Positions 1 to 7,295 of a stretch of DNA of 38,337 nucleotides are shown piece by piece. Position numbers and translations under genes: made by a program. How positions within the stretch are numbered: position 1 is the stretch's first letter; each line of letters starts with the position of its first letter. The DNA is taken from positions 1 to 38,337 of the forward strand of contig NZ_LIPN01000192.1 in NCBI RefSeq assembly GCF_001418325.1, given 5' to 3'. The notes beneath the pieces are model-generated. The model worked only from the letters and a program-made list of their open reading frames with translations. It was not told the DNA's origin and searched no databases. Origin of the DNA: Streptomyces atriruber (GTDB lineage: Bacteria > Actinomycetota > Actinomycetes > Streptomycetales > Streptomycetaceae).

Positions 1-320
1 GTGTCGGGGGGTGTGGTGCGGGCCGGGCAGAGGGCGGTGTGCGGGATGCGGCACCAGGCCTGGCCGCCGGCGTGGGGGTGGGCGATGCCGCTGCTGAGGT
101 GCCAGCGCCAGGATGTCGGCACGTGGGCGGTGGGCAGTTCGGCCGGGTGCAGGGCGATGTGGTGCTGGTGGCGGCGCGGGTGCCAGGCGACCGGGTTGCC
201 GCAGCGGCGGCAGCGGCCGGTACGGGGCAGTCCGCCGGGGGTGTGGAGGGTGGTGCAGGGCAGGTGGTGCGGCCGATAGGAGCCGGCCTCCGGGGTCCGG
301 GCGGCGAGGTGGGGGCGCAT
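1..320 (-). CDS. DUF6083 domain protein, 3' end cut by window edge
   Basis: A leftward reading frame starts at ATG 320 and runs open off the left edge, giving 106 residues so far. It contains GRCRRCGNPVAWHPRRH, then HIALHPAELPTAHVP, RWHLSSGIAH and WCRIPHTALCPAR. This pattern of a CxxCG zinc knuckle, LHP-E-P, RWH-G and CRIPH-CP is what I remember of DUF6083 proteins, common small proteins of unknown role in Streptomyces. The C-terminus is missing because the window ends. Three plus-strand frames across the same bases have no protein-like composition. The next gene upstream on this strand, the XRE regulator, ends 169 bases before this start, so this gene may follow it in the same transcript. 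The family name is from memory. Confidence 0.75.
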   Translation of the reverse strand, partial: MRPHLAARTPEAGSYRPHHLPCTTLHTPGGLPRTGRCRRCGNPVAWHPRRHQHHIALHPAELPTAHVPTSWRWHLSSGIAHPHAGGQAWCRIPHTALCPARTTPPD

Positions 321-489
321 GGCCGCGACGGTGCCAGGCAGCGGCGGGCCACGGCCATGCACCGGCGGCGGGGTACCGCGTTCGGCCCAATACGGGGAGA
401 CACCTGCGCGACTGGCGAACTGAGGTGCGCCCGCTACCCACTCGTTCGGGTAGTACTGTCCGACCGTCCGGAGGGGATGGCGGGGCGGC

Positions 490-753
490 TCACGACTGGG
501 GTGTGCCGGGCGGGGTGTGGCCGGAGCACAGGGCGCCCAGCAGCTGGTCGAGCGGGACGTCGAAAGCGTGGGCGATCGTGTGCCAGGTAGTGATGGAGCC
601 GGTGGTGCGACCTTGTTCCAGCTCAATGACGGTGCGGCGGGACAGACCGGTACGGCCGGCGAGTGCGTCGTAGGTCCATCCGCGTTCGGCCCGTAGGCGC
701 GCGAGCTCCAGGCGCAGCGCGTTGAGGTTCGGGTCGGGCGGGAAGATCGTCAC
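490..753 (-). CDS. XRE-family helix-turn-helix regulator
   Basis: An 87-residue protein that is almost entirely a Cro/C1-type helix-turn-helix. Residues about 14-66 hold LARLRAERGWTYDALAGRTG, then LSRRTVIELEQGRTTGS and a following helix ending FDVPLDQLLG, the usual five-helix XRE fold. Such proteins bind short palindromic operators as dimers, often repressing their own and a divergent gene. The start is GTG 753, and three adjacent palindromes begin four bases upstream of it (757-802), which makes autoregulation likely. No partner domain, such as a metalloprotease or kinase, is attached. The divergent neighbour at 886 is the likely co-regulated gene. The fold is secure; the target is inferred. 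Confidence 0.88.
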   Translation of the reverse strand: MTIFPPDPNLNALRLELARLRAERGWTYDALAGRTGLSRRTVIELEQGRTTGSITTWHTIAHAFDVPLDQLLGALCSGHTPPGTPQS

Positions 754-756
754 CCC

Positions 757-804
757 ACCATCCGATGGTGCAGACCTCTGCCCCGTCAGTGCAGACCTCT
801 GCCC
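757..804. promoter_or_regulatory. Stacked palindromes, probable XRE operator
   Basis: Three perfect palindromes stand side by side between the divergent XRE gene and the gene at 886: ACCATC-C-GATGGT at 757-769, then GCAGA-CC-TCTGC at 770-781 and again at 791-802. The last two lie within a 16-bp direct repeat (768-783 and 789-804) with a period of 21 bp, two helical turns. That phasing is typical of paired repressor dimers binding on one DNA face. Assignment to the XRE protein is inferred from position. Confidence 0.7.
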
Positions 805-885
805 TATTTGCTAGGGAAGGGGTGACATTCGTCGAAGCGGGACCCGGGCCCGCGGCGCAGAACAGGAACGGAGACGACGGGCCCG

Positions 886-1908
886 ATGAGGCTCTTGGCC
901 CATGACACGGTGCAGCGGGTATGGACGGTGGAGGTGCGCTCGCACCGGCACGGCCCGGTGCTGAGCTGCTCCCACTGCCCCTTGCCCGGCGAGGCGTTGG
1001 CCACCGGGACCGCACGCGGGTGTGCACTGGCGCATCTGGCACGGCACGCGCGAAACGGCACGCTGCCCACACACCTGCGGACCTGCCAGTGCCGGGAGCG
1101 GGGCTGCACCTGGCACCGGCGCCACCGCGGCTGCCACGGCCCGGTCCGGCTCGTGCTCACCGGGAACCACGGCGGCTCTCGATGGCGTCTGGCCGACGCC
1201 TGCACCGCTTGCGCCGCTGCCACCGCGCACACCGCCGTCGTCCCCGAAAGCACGCACCTCTCCCCCGCCGTGAGCACGCGCCCCCGGCCAACCCCGGGGC
1301 CGGTGCGCGGCGCTGGGCGCATGGATCCCGACGCGCAGAAACGCGTGCGCCAAATGCTCGTCTATCTCGCCTCGGCCCTCCCTCAGTCTTGCTCCCCCGG
1401 TGCCCGCCTGCTGGCCCTGCAGTGCGCGCTGCGCACCAACGATTCCGGGGTGGTGCGCCTGCCCGCCGGTCTGCTGCGCGGCATGCGCCTGCACCACCGC
1501 ATGGACCTGTGGGACGAGTTGGAGTACGCCCACTGGCTGCGCCGCGAGGTCCGGCGCCCGGTGCGGGCCCGGCTACTCGATGCGGCGATGCAGTTCCAGC
1601 CGCAGCGCCCGCAGCGTGCCCGGGCCGCGCACTGGGCGCTTCATCCACTGCCCCATCGCCCCGTTCCTCATGCACTGCCCTGCGCGGCCCGGTTCGCCGC
1701 TCTCGTCCTGGCCGCGCATACCCGCCCCGACGGCACCGGCGCAGCGGAGCTGGACCTCCTCACTCATCTGTGCGGGCAGACGCCCCAACAGCTGAGCGAC
1801 CTGCTCGGCCAGCTGTCGCGGTCAGGACTCTTGCTCGGCTGCCACCATCCCCGCCAGCAGGACGAGGTCTCCTGGCAGGTAGACGATTCCGTCCCCAGAC
1901 CCTTGTAG
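886..1908 (+). CDS. Cys/His-rich hypothetical protein
   Basis: A 340-residue protein that I do not recognise. The N-terminal third (about 25-120) is rich in Cys and His, with pairs such as CSHC, CQCRERGC and ACTACA, so it probably binds zinc. Residues about 145-340 are mostly alpha-helical; the stretch near 285-320 (AAELDLLTHLCGQTPQQLSD, then LLGQLSRSGLL) resembles a winged-helix segment. A GGAG sequence lies about 12 bases before ATG 886. The gene is divergent from the XRE regulator and shares its operator region, so it is probably controlled by it. No enzymatic motif is visible. The plus-strand frame 921-2201 over the same bases is a shadow with Arg/Pro-rich composition. Confidence 0.65.
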   Translation: MRLLAHDTVQRVWTVEVRSHRHGPVLSCSHCPLPGEALATGTARGCALAHLARHARNGTLPTHLRTCQCRERGCTWHRRHRGCHGPVRLVLTGNHGGSRWRLADACTACAAATAHTAVVPESTHLSPAVSTRPRPTPGPVRGAGRMDPDAQKRVRQMLVYLASALPQSCSPGARLLALQCALRTNDSGVVRLPAGLLRGMRLHHRMDLWDELEYAHWLRREVRRPVRARLLDAAMQFQPQRPQRARAAHWALHPLPHRPVPHALPCAARFAALVLAAHTRPDGTGAAELDLLTHLCGQTPQQLSDLLGQLSRSGLLLGCHHPRQQDEVSWQVDDSVPRPL

Positions 1909-2007
1909 ACCACGCCGGGACCGACGACTTGCGGCTTCCGCGGCGGGCCGACACAGGCTCGGCCACCGGCTGCACGGCACGTCCCGTGTGCGAACGGCCC
2001 TGCTTGT

Positions 2008-3147
2008 TCAGTGGGCCCGCAACAGCTCCAGCACAACCTCGAGGGACCCGATCACGTTATCCGCTCCGGCCTCGCGCAGTTGCGCTTCCTTTCGCTGGTT
2101 CCTCGCGTACCCGAGAAACGGCACCCCTGCCTGCTGGGCGGCATCCAGATCGGCGGGACTGTCACCGATCACCAAGGCTGCCGCGGGTGTGCCTCCCATA
2201 GCGGAAAGTGCCCGCTGGAGGACGTAAGGATCGGGCTTGAGCAACTGCAGGTTCTGCGACCGGCCGTAGATGTGCGGTCCAAAGCAGTCCTCCAGGCCGC
2301 GCCCATGGAGATAGCGGCGCGCGGCCTCGGCCGAGTTGTTGGTGGTGACGGCCAGGTGGACTCCGCGTGCGTGCCAGACACGGATCATGGGATCGGCGTA
2401 TTCGGTGGGCCAGGCGGACTGCACGGCCTGTAGTTCTTCCCGGGTGAGTTTCTCTTCCAGTTCGGTGGTGAGTTCGGCGTCGATCCGTTCTCGCCCCAGA
2501 GCGAGCAGCGCGCCGTGCGGGTTGTCGTCTTCTCGTTCGGCCGACGTCAGGACATCACCCAGTCCGTTGGCATCCAGCCAGGCCACTTGTTCACGAGCGA
2601 CTACCGCATCCGGCTTCCCCGCGAACAGGCGGCATATCGGCCCGTCGAAGTCGAACAGTACGTATTGGGCCGACGTGATCAGCTCTCGCAGGCCAACGGG
2701 CGAGCGCATCTGCTCGCGATGGCTTCCGCTCTCCTCGGGGGCGTAACTTTCGCCTCGCCACGTCGTCGTACTGGTCAACCCGAAGATTATGCCGCCTTCC
2801 ACCGCCCTCTCCTGTCGACGCGAACGAGCCGTACGTTCCACGCCCAGGGCGAGTTCATCCCTCGTTTCCGTGGCCGACGCGGCAAGGTCTGCGGCGTGCA
2901 GCGCGTCGGGGAGGGCGTTCTGCGTGTCGTATCCGAGGGAGCTGAGTACTCGCAGGAGTTCGTTGGCGGCTTCACGGCGTGTTGCATCGTCGGTTTCCGG
3001 GTGCTCGATCTGTTCTCGCAGTTCCGCGATCAGGCGCACGGCGGCGGCCAGGTTACGGGGTGTGCGCTCACGTAGCTGCCGAGCAGCAGGGCTTCCCAGG
3101 GATGAGTCCTGCAGGAGCATTTCAAAGTCATCGCCGTGGCTAGACAT
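2008..3147 (-). CDS. HAD-superfamily hydrolase with N-terminal helical extension
   Basis: A 379-residue protein. The C-terminal ~215 residues are a haloacid dehalogenase fold: motif I VLFDFDGPICRLF (near residue 164), motif II VTTNNSAEAARRY, the motif III lysine in LLKPDP, and motif IV VIGDSPADLDAAQQAG. These are the residues of a Mg-dependent phosphatase or phosphoglycolate-phosphatase-like enzyme; the substrate is unknown. The first ~155 residues are helical and unrelated to HAD. I chose ATG 3147 rather than 3228 because it overlaps the upstream stop by 8 bp and has GGAGGA 5-9 bases upstream, indicating translational coupling with the sigma-like gene. The pairing suggests the phosphatase acts in the same response as that regulator (inference). 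Confidence 0.82.
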   Translation of the reverse strand: MSSHGDDFEMLLQDSSLGSPAARQLRERTPRNLAAAVRLIAELREQIEHPETDDATRREAANELLRVLSSLGYDTQNALPDALHAADLAASATETRDELALGVERTARSRRQERAVEGGIIFGLTSTTTWRGESYAPEESGSHREQMRSPVGLRELITSAQYVLFDFDGPICRLFAGKPDAVVAREQVAWLDANGLGDVLTSAEREDDNPHGALLALGRERIDAELTTELEEKLTREELQAVQSAWPTEYADPMIRVWHARGVHLAVTTNNSAEAARRYLHGRGLEDCFGPHIYGRSQNLQLLKPDPYVLQRALSAMGGTPAAALVIGDSPADLDAAQQAGVPFLGYARNQRKEAQLREAGADNVIGSLEVVLELLRAH

Positions 3148-3973
3148 CGTCTTCCTCCCCGAGCCCTCGCTGCTGCTTCTTCCTCCATCGATGCAGGAGG
3201 CCTTCGATCGCTCGCACTGACGATGCATCCAGTATGTGCCGGATCTCCTCGTGCGAGTATCCGTCGGAAATCAGGGCCAGGACTGCTTGGGTCCGCGAGT
3301 CCTCAATCCCTTTGAGGAACTCCAGGACCCACAGGTTGCCATCGACCTCGTCGAACGCCTTGTCGCGCAGGGACGGGGCCTCGTACCCGACCTCCCGCAG
3401 TCGCCCGACCGCCCGCCGCTGCCGTTCCTGGCTGTTGCGGTGTTGACGGAACTCGTTCGCGAACTCGAGAAGACAGGTTCCCACGAAGTAGGTGGTGAGG
3501 CGGGCGCCGCCGTGTTCCTTCCAGTCCCCCGCGATCAGTGCGCGGTCCCTGAACCGCGGCAGGGCACGGGCGATGGTCATCATGGCCAGTTCCTTGCGCA
3601 GTTCAGCGTCACGGGCCAGTTCTTCAAGATCGTGCGCGTCGTGGGGAAGGCCGCCGAATCCGCGGCTGCCCGCTTCCCGGAAGATGCGGCCCATCCGCAT
3701 CCACCCGCTCAGCACCGATTGCGCGTAGCGGACCAGTTCCTCGACGAACTGCTCGTACCGGGGGCCTTCGAAACCGTCCCGGGCCAGCACGTCGACGAGT
3801 CGGCGATCACTCAGGAGCTCGCCGTGGGCCTGCCGTTGGGCTTCGGCGTCCGTCTGCTGCGGGAAGTGGGGCGGGCGCCTGCCCCCTTGCCTCTTCCCGC
3901 TGCGGCCTGCCGGGCGGGGCGGTCGTTTCCTGTGCACGGCATCGAAGTGTTGGTCCTCGTCTTCGTACCGCAT
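3140..3973 (-). CDS. Sigma-70-like regulator
   Basis: A 277-residue protein with a basic, disordered first ~45 residues. The middle segment (about 125-190: ALPRFRDRALIAGDW, then ARLTTYFVGTCLLEFANEFR) resembles sigma region 2 of a group of Streptomyces sigma-like proteins. The C-terminus (about 225-268: LALISDGYSHEEIRHILDA, then SSVRAIEGLLHRWRKKQ) resembles a region 4 helix-turn-helix. It would direct RNA polymerase to a small regulon or act as a DNA-binding regulator. It is translationally coupled to the downstream HAD hydrolase by an 8-bp overlap. The start ATG 3973 follows GGGAGG. No anti-sigma factor is adjacent. The sigma assignment comes from motif shape only. Confidence 0.6.
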   Translation of the reverse strand: MRYEDEDQHFDAVHRKRPPRPAGRSGKRQGGRRPPHFPQQTDAEAQRQAHGELLSDRRLVDVLARDGFEGPRYEQFVEELVRYAQSVLSGWMRMGRIFREAGSRGFGGLPHDAHDLEELARDAELRKELAMMTIARALPRFRDRALIAGDWKEHGGARLTTYFVGTCLLEFANEFRQHRNSQERQRRAVGRLREVGYEAPSLRDKAFDEVDGNLWVLEFLKGIEDSRTQAVLALISDGYSHEEIRHILDASSVRAIEGLLHRWRKKQQRGLGEEDDV

Positions 3974-4175
3974 GCCCGCCCTCCCTTCCGCCCGGATGCC
4001 CGGGTCCGCCCTGTCTGCGGCCGTTCACGGCGTGTCCTATGTGCGCCGGCGTGTGACGCCCCACGCTGGCAGCCCAGTTTCTTTCGATGCTCCCCGGGCC
4101 AAAAGAGCGCGTGGGGTAACGGGCTTCCCCTGACATAGGAGTGGGCATCTAACAGCAACGAGACTGGGGTATCTG

Positions 4176-4400
4176 GTGAGTTCCTCCCCTGCAGCGCGTC
4201 CGCCCGAGGTGCCCGAGCCCGCGGAACCTCGTCCCTTGATGACGCTGCACACCGCCGTCGTCCTACTGATCGCCGTCGCTATCGGTCTGCTGGTCGGCGG
4301 CCTTAGCGTGCTCAGCGGAGTTCCTGCTGCGGGCTCGGTCCTGGCAGGGCTGCTCAGTGGCGGCTCCAGCGTGCCGGTGCTCCATGCCTTGATCGGCTGA
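4176..4400 (+). CDS. Small membrane protein
   Basis: A 74-residue protein with a Pro/Glu-rich N-terminus (1-21) followed by two hydrophobic stretches, roughly LHTAVVLLIAVAIGLLVGG (24-42) and a Gly/Ala/Ser-rich segment to the C-terminus. Short one- or two-span membrane proteins of this type, with a conserved TLHTAVVLL beginning, occur in Streptomyces accessory DNA; their role is unknown. The GTG 4176 start has a poor ribosome site, and ATG 4239 (MTLHTAVVLL) is an alternative that would begin directly at the membrane segment. The gene stands alone, divergent from the sigma-like gene. The ~250 bases after it, before the Tpg-like gene, hold nothing I recognise. Confidence 0.6.
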   Translation: MSSSPAARPPEVPEPAEPRPLMTLHTAVVLLIAVAIGLLVGGLSVLSGVPAAGSVLAGLLSGGSSVPVLHALIG

Positions 4401-4657
4401 GACCGGCGGCCCTGTAAGGCGTTCGGGTTTCTCTCCCCATGACACAGGAGGCAACCGTTCTCCGCTGCTGGCATGGGGAACGGTAGGCGCTGGCGGCGGC
4501 GTTGAGCTGCCGCTGCACAGGAACAGTGCTGTTCGAGGGTCCAGCGTGCGGCCAGCACTGGTCCCGCCTGACGCCGATGGACTCGGTTTCGCCCACGCGG
4601 GGCGGCGGTCGGCGGACACAGCGTGAGCGCTACTCCGGTGGCGGCCCCGACGGACGC

Positions 4658-5233
4658 TCAGGCGGCGAAGCCGATGTTCATGACGTATTCGTAGGCGCCA
4701 TAGTCGGAGCCGAGGTCGGCGGTGATGTCGTCGAACCAGGCCGCGTCCATGGCCCGGCCGTCGCCGGCCGCCCATGCCTCGACCATCCGGTCCCAGTGCC
4801 GCACGTTCAGGGTCCGGAAGGAGACATCCCGCTGGAGAGGACGGCTCACCTGGGACTGGTTGAGAGGGTGGAACTCGACGCGGGTGCCGCGGCCCTGACG
4901 GTTGAGGCGCTGCACGAGATAGCGGGCCACATTCTGGCGGCGCACCTGTACGTACACGGTCTCCAGCTGCGCCAGGCTCCTGCTCGACGGGATGGCTTTG
5001 CCGTCGGCCCAGCGCTTGAGGGTGCGGGCGGTGACCGTGAGGCCGGCCGCCCGGGCGGCGGCCAGCGCGTGCGGAGTGCGGGTGAGGTAGTGCAGACGCG
5101 CGAGCATGCCGCGGCGCTGGGTGATCGGGGTGGCGATGAAGCCGGCAAGGACATCGAGCTGCCGGGCTGCCGCCTCGTGGCCCTTCATGCCCTGGGCTCC
5201 GAACTTGCCGAACTCCTGGTTACGGTCGGGCAT
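4658..5233 (-). CDS. Tpg-like terminal protein homologue
   Basis: A 191-residue basic protein, close to the ~185-residue Tpg terminal proteins that are attached to the 5' ends of linear Streptomyces replicons and prime end patching. Shared layout: an N-terminal helical region; a helix-turn-helix with LTVTARTLKRWADGKAIP, comparable to SQRTVxRYxKG in Tpg; a charged helix VRRQNVARYLVQRLNRQ; a short beta element GRGTRVEFHPLNQ; and a C-terminal helical part ending in an acidic/aromatic tail (YGAYEYVMNIGFAA). Its ATG directly follows the stop of the Tap-like gene, with no intervening base, matching the known tap-tpg order. Sequence identity is clearly low, so this would be a divergent member. A plain plasmid-borne DNA-binding protein is the alternative. 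Confidence 0.55.
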   Translation of the reverse strand: MPDRNQEFGKFGAQGMKGHEAAARQLDVLAGFIATPITQRRGMLARLHYLTRTPHALAAARAAGLTVTARTLKRWADGKAIPSSRSLAQLETVYVQVRRQNVARYLVQRLNRQGRGTRVEFHPLNQSQVSRPLQRDVSFRTLNVRHWDRMVEAWAAGDGRAMDAAWFDDITADLGSDYGAYEYVMNIGFAA

Positions 5234-6820
5234 TTATGCCTCCTCCCCCGGCCGCGTGTCCGTGCCGTCGGCAGTCCCGGCGGTGTAGATGTCCTTGATT
5301 TTCACCTCGGTGACCCCGCGGCCCTCGTCAAAGACACGCAGCCAGTCACCGATGACGTGGAGTTCGTCGGTGCCCATCGCACGCACGACGGTGAGGCCTT
5401 CCTCGTGGGCCTTGAGGGCCTTCATCCACAAGTTGGCGAAGGCCTGGGAGCGGATGAGGTGCATCCAGTCGGGGCGGTTCAGTTCCCGGTTGTAGGTCGA
5501 GGTCCCCATCGTGGAGACGAACTTGGAGTACATGGCCTTCACATACTCCAGGGTGACCTCGTCCCCCTCGGCGAGCGCGCCCTCGCGGGCGTCCTTGAGG
5601 GTGATGCGGAACTTCTCCAGCAGCCCTTCGGTTGCCCCCGAGGTGTAGGACTCGTGGATCACCGGGGGCTCGCACAGCCCGCGCTTGGGGCCGGACAGGC
5701 GCAGCAGGAGGCGCAGGGTGGGTTCGGTGACCCACAGGGGGCCGGGTTCGTCGCGCTGGCCGAGCGGGTTGGGCAGCACGTCCTCGTGGGCCCATTCGGG
5801 CGGGGTGATGAGGTGGACACCGGCCCTGCGGCGGTCGTGATGGCCGTCGGTGGAATGCTCGAGCTGCCCGATCGGCAGGTGGGTTTTGAGGGCGGACAGG
5901 TAGGCGCCGTTGATGTCGAGGGCGGTGACCTCGTGGGTGCCGGGCGGCAGTTCGGCCCGGGTCCATTTGGGGCGGGCCTCCCAGATCTGGTCGGCCTCCT
6001 GCTTGGACTTCTTCTTGAGGACGTCCGGCAGCCAGGGGTGGGCGATGACGTCGTAACGGCCGCCCTTGCGGGTCTCGTCCAGCAGCGCCATCGCGTCCGG
6101 GATCGCCTTCTTCACCAGCGCCGCGGTGGCCGCCTCGACGTCGCCGGCGTGGGCGGCCAGGGCCGCCTGCACCGAGGAGGCGATGAGGCCGGCCGGCTCG
6201 TCGGCGGACTGGAAGGCACGCCGGGTCGGCGCCTTGGTACTGCGGCGGTCGTGGTGCGGTGCGTGTGCGGGTGTGCGGCCAGGCCGGGCGGGTGGCGGCG
6301 CGGTGGTGGGCTGCGGTGCGGCGGGGGCGGTCTGGGCTGGCGCAGCGGGGTGGCAGTCGGCCGGGTCCAGGTGCTGTGGGAAGCCGGCCACCCGCAGGCT
6401 CGCAGGCGTGCCGCACAGGACGCACGGCTCGGGCACGGTCAGGTTCTCGACATCGTCAGGATCATCAGCCGCCTGGTCCCCCGGATCGGGCGAAGGGGTC
6501 TGGCCGTTGGTGCCCGATGCCGGCAACTGCTGTGCTGAGTCGGGTGCCCCGGTAGCGCCCTGCTGGGATTCGGCGAGCTTGTCCCGCAATCCGTCCAGCA
6601 GGTAGGCGTACCGCGCACGAGGCTCACCCACCGGGTCCCGGCCCGCCTCCCAGGCTGCCACCGTCGACGGGCTCACCCCCAGTGCCCGGGCGACCTGCGC
6701 CTTCGACAGCCGGGCCTGCTCGCGCAGTTCCCGCCGGGCCGCAGGAGCGGGCAGCTCGGCCTCAGGTGCAACGGACGCGAGCAACGAGTCGATCTCACCG
6801 AGACCGTCGGGGCCGTTCAC
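5234..6820 (-). CDS. Tap-like telomere-associated protein homologue
   Basis: A 528-residue protein. Residues about 28-64 are a helix-turn-helix (ARLSKAQVARALGVSPSTV, then AAWEAGRDP). A Pro/Ala-rich linker with one CVLCG motif follows to ~210. The C-terminal half carries three landmarks that, as I recall it, also occur in Tap: LDINGAYLSAL (D near 301), KAMYSKFVSTMG followed by RPDWMHLIRSQAFANLW (about 427-460), and VVRAMGTDELHVIGD (near 480). In spacing they mirror motifs A, B and C of family B DNA polymerases. Tap recruits Tpg to telomeric 3' overhangs. The GTG start overlaps the upstream 81-aa gene by 4 bp, and the Tpg-like gene follows immediately. Assignment rests on architecture plus gene order; identity to known Tap is low. 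Confidence 0.6.
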   Translation of the reverse strand: MNGPDGLGEIDSLLASVAPEAELPAPAARRELREQARLSKAQVARALGVSPSTVAAWEAGRDPVGEPRARYAYLLDGLRDKLAESQQGATGAPDSAQQLPASGTNGQTPSPDPGDQAADDPDDVENLTVPEPCVLCGTPASLRVAGFPQHLDPADCHPAAPAQTAPAAPQPTTAPPPARPGRTPAHAPHHDRRSTKAPTRRAFQSADEPAGLIASSVQAALAAHAGDVEAATAALVKKAIPDAMALLDETRKGGRYDVIAHPWLPDVLKKKSKQEADQIWEARPKWTRAELPPGTHEVTALDINGAYLSALKTHLPIGQLEHSTDGHHDRRRAGVHLITPPEWAHEDVLPNPLGQRDEPGPLWVTEPTLRLLLRLSGPKRGLCEPPVIHESYTSGATEGLLEKFRITLKDAREGALAEGDEVTLEYVKAMYSKFVSTMGTSTYNRELNRPDWMHLIRSQAFANLWMKALKAHEEGLTVVRAMGTDELHVIGDWLRVFDEGRGVTEVKIKDIYTAGTADGTDTRPGEEA

Positions 6821-7062
6821 GCGTCGCCCGCCTTCCGCTTGGCACGGCGCCGGTCGGCCAGCGCGGGGGTCACCGTCTCCTTGACCCGCTGCTCCCCCCA
6901 GCCCGTCAGGTGTGCGGCACGCCCGATCCGGCCGTGCACCGGGCGCCCGGTCACCGGGTCCCGCGCCAGGAATGCGCGCAGCGCCTCGGCGACCCGCTCC
7001 TCGGCGGCCTGCAACTCAGCCACCGCCGCCACCAGTTCACGCTCGTCACTCGCATCGGACAT
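6817..7062 (-). CDS. Small helical protein, first gene of the Tap/Tpg-like operon
   Basis: An 81-residue protein whose first ~35 residues form an amphipathic, possibly coiled-coil helix (REL..VAELQAAEERVAEALR). A basic, possibly winged-helix segment follows (GRIGRAAHLTGWGEQRVKE) with a Lys/Arg-rich tail (ADRRRAKRKAGDA). It overlaps the Tap-like start by 4 bp (GTGA), so the three genes form one translationally coupled operon. I know no named family. Its position and basic tail suggest a DNA-binding accessory of the pair (inference). The start ATG 7062 coincides with the expected transcription start, so the message is probably leaderless. Confidence 0.7.
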   Translation of the reverse strand: MSDASDERELVAAVAELQAAEERVAEALRAFLARDPVTGRPVHGRIGRAAHLTGWGEQRVKETVTPALADRRRAKRKAGDA

Positions 7063-7111
7063 AACCCCACCATACCAAATTCGCAGACTGATGTCACATC
7101 ATTGACAGTCA
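7062..7111 (-). promoter_or_regulatory. Promoter of the Tap/Tpg-like operon with palindromes
   Basis: On the minus strand GTGACA (7097-7092) and TATGGT (7074-7069) are separated by 17 bp, a good -35/-10 pair. The ATG lies 7 bases after the -10, so transcription should start at or next to the ATG, giving a leaderless mRNA. A perfect 13-bp palindrome TGATGT-C-ACATCA (7089-7101) covers the -35, and a 9-bp palindrome TGACAGTCA follows at 7103-7111. They are likely operator sites for one of the operon's HTH proteins. The segment is clearly AT-richer than its surroundings. Confidence 0.6.
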
Positions 7112-7295
7112 CGAATATTGAGAAGGTTTTACATTGAGGTGCGGTCACCACTTTCCCTGCTCTGCACCCCGCTCCTCGCCTCAGAGGAGCATGTTCTTCA
7201 ACGAGGTAGCCGCCAGGGGCACTTCGGCTGGCGCCGCCCACCCGGGAGAAACGGGCCATCACGGTTCACGATGTGGTCCGACCGCAGGTCCGCGG

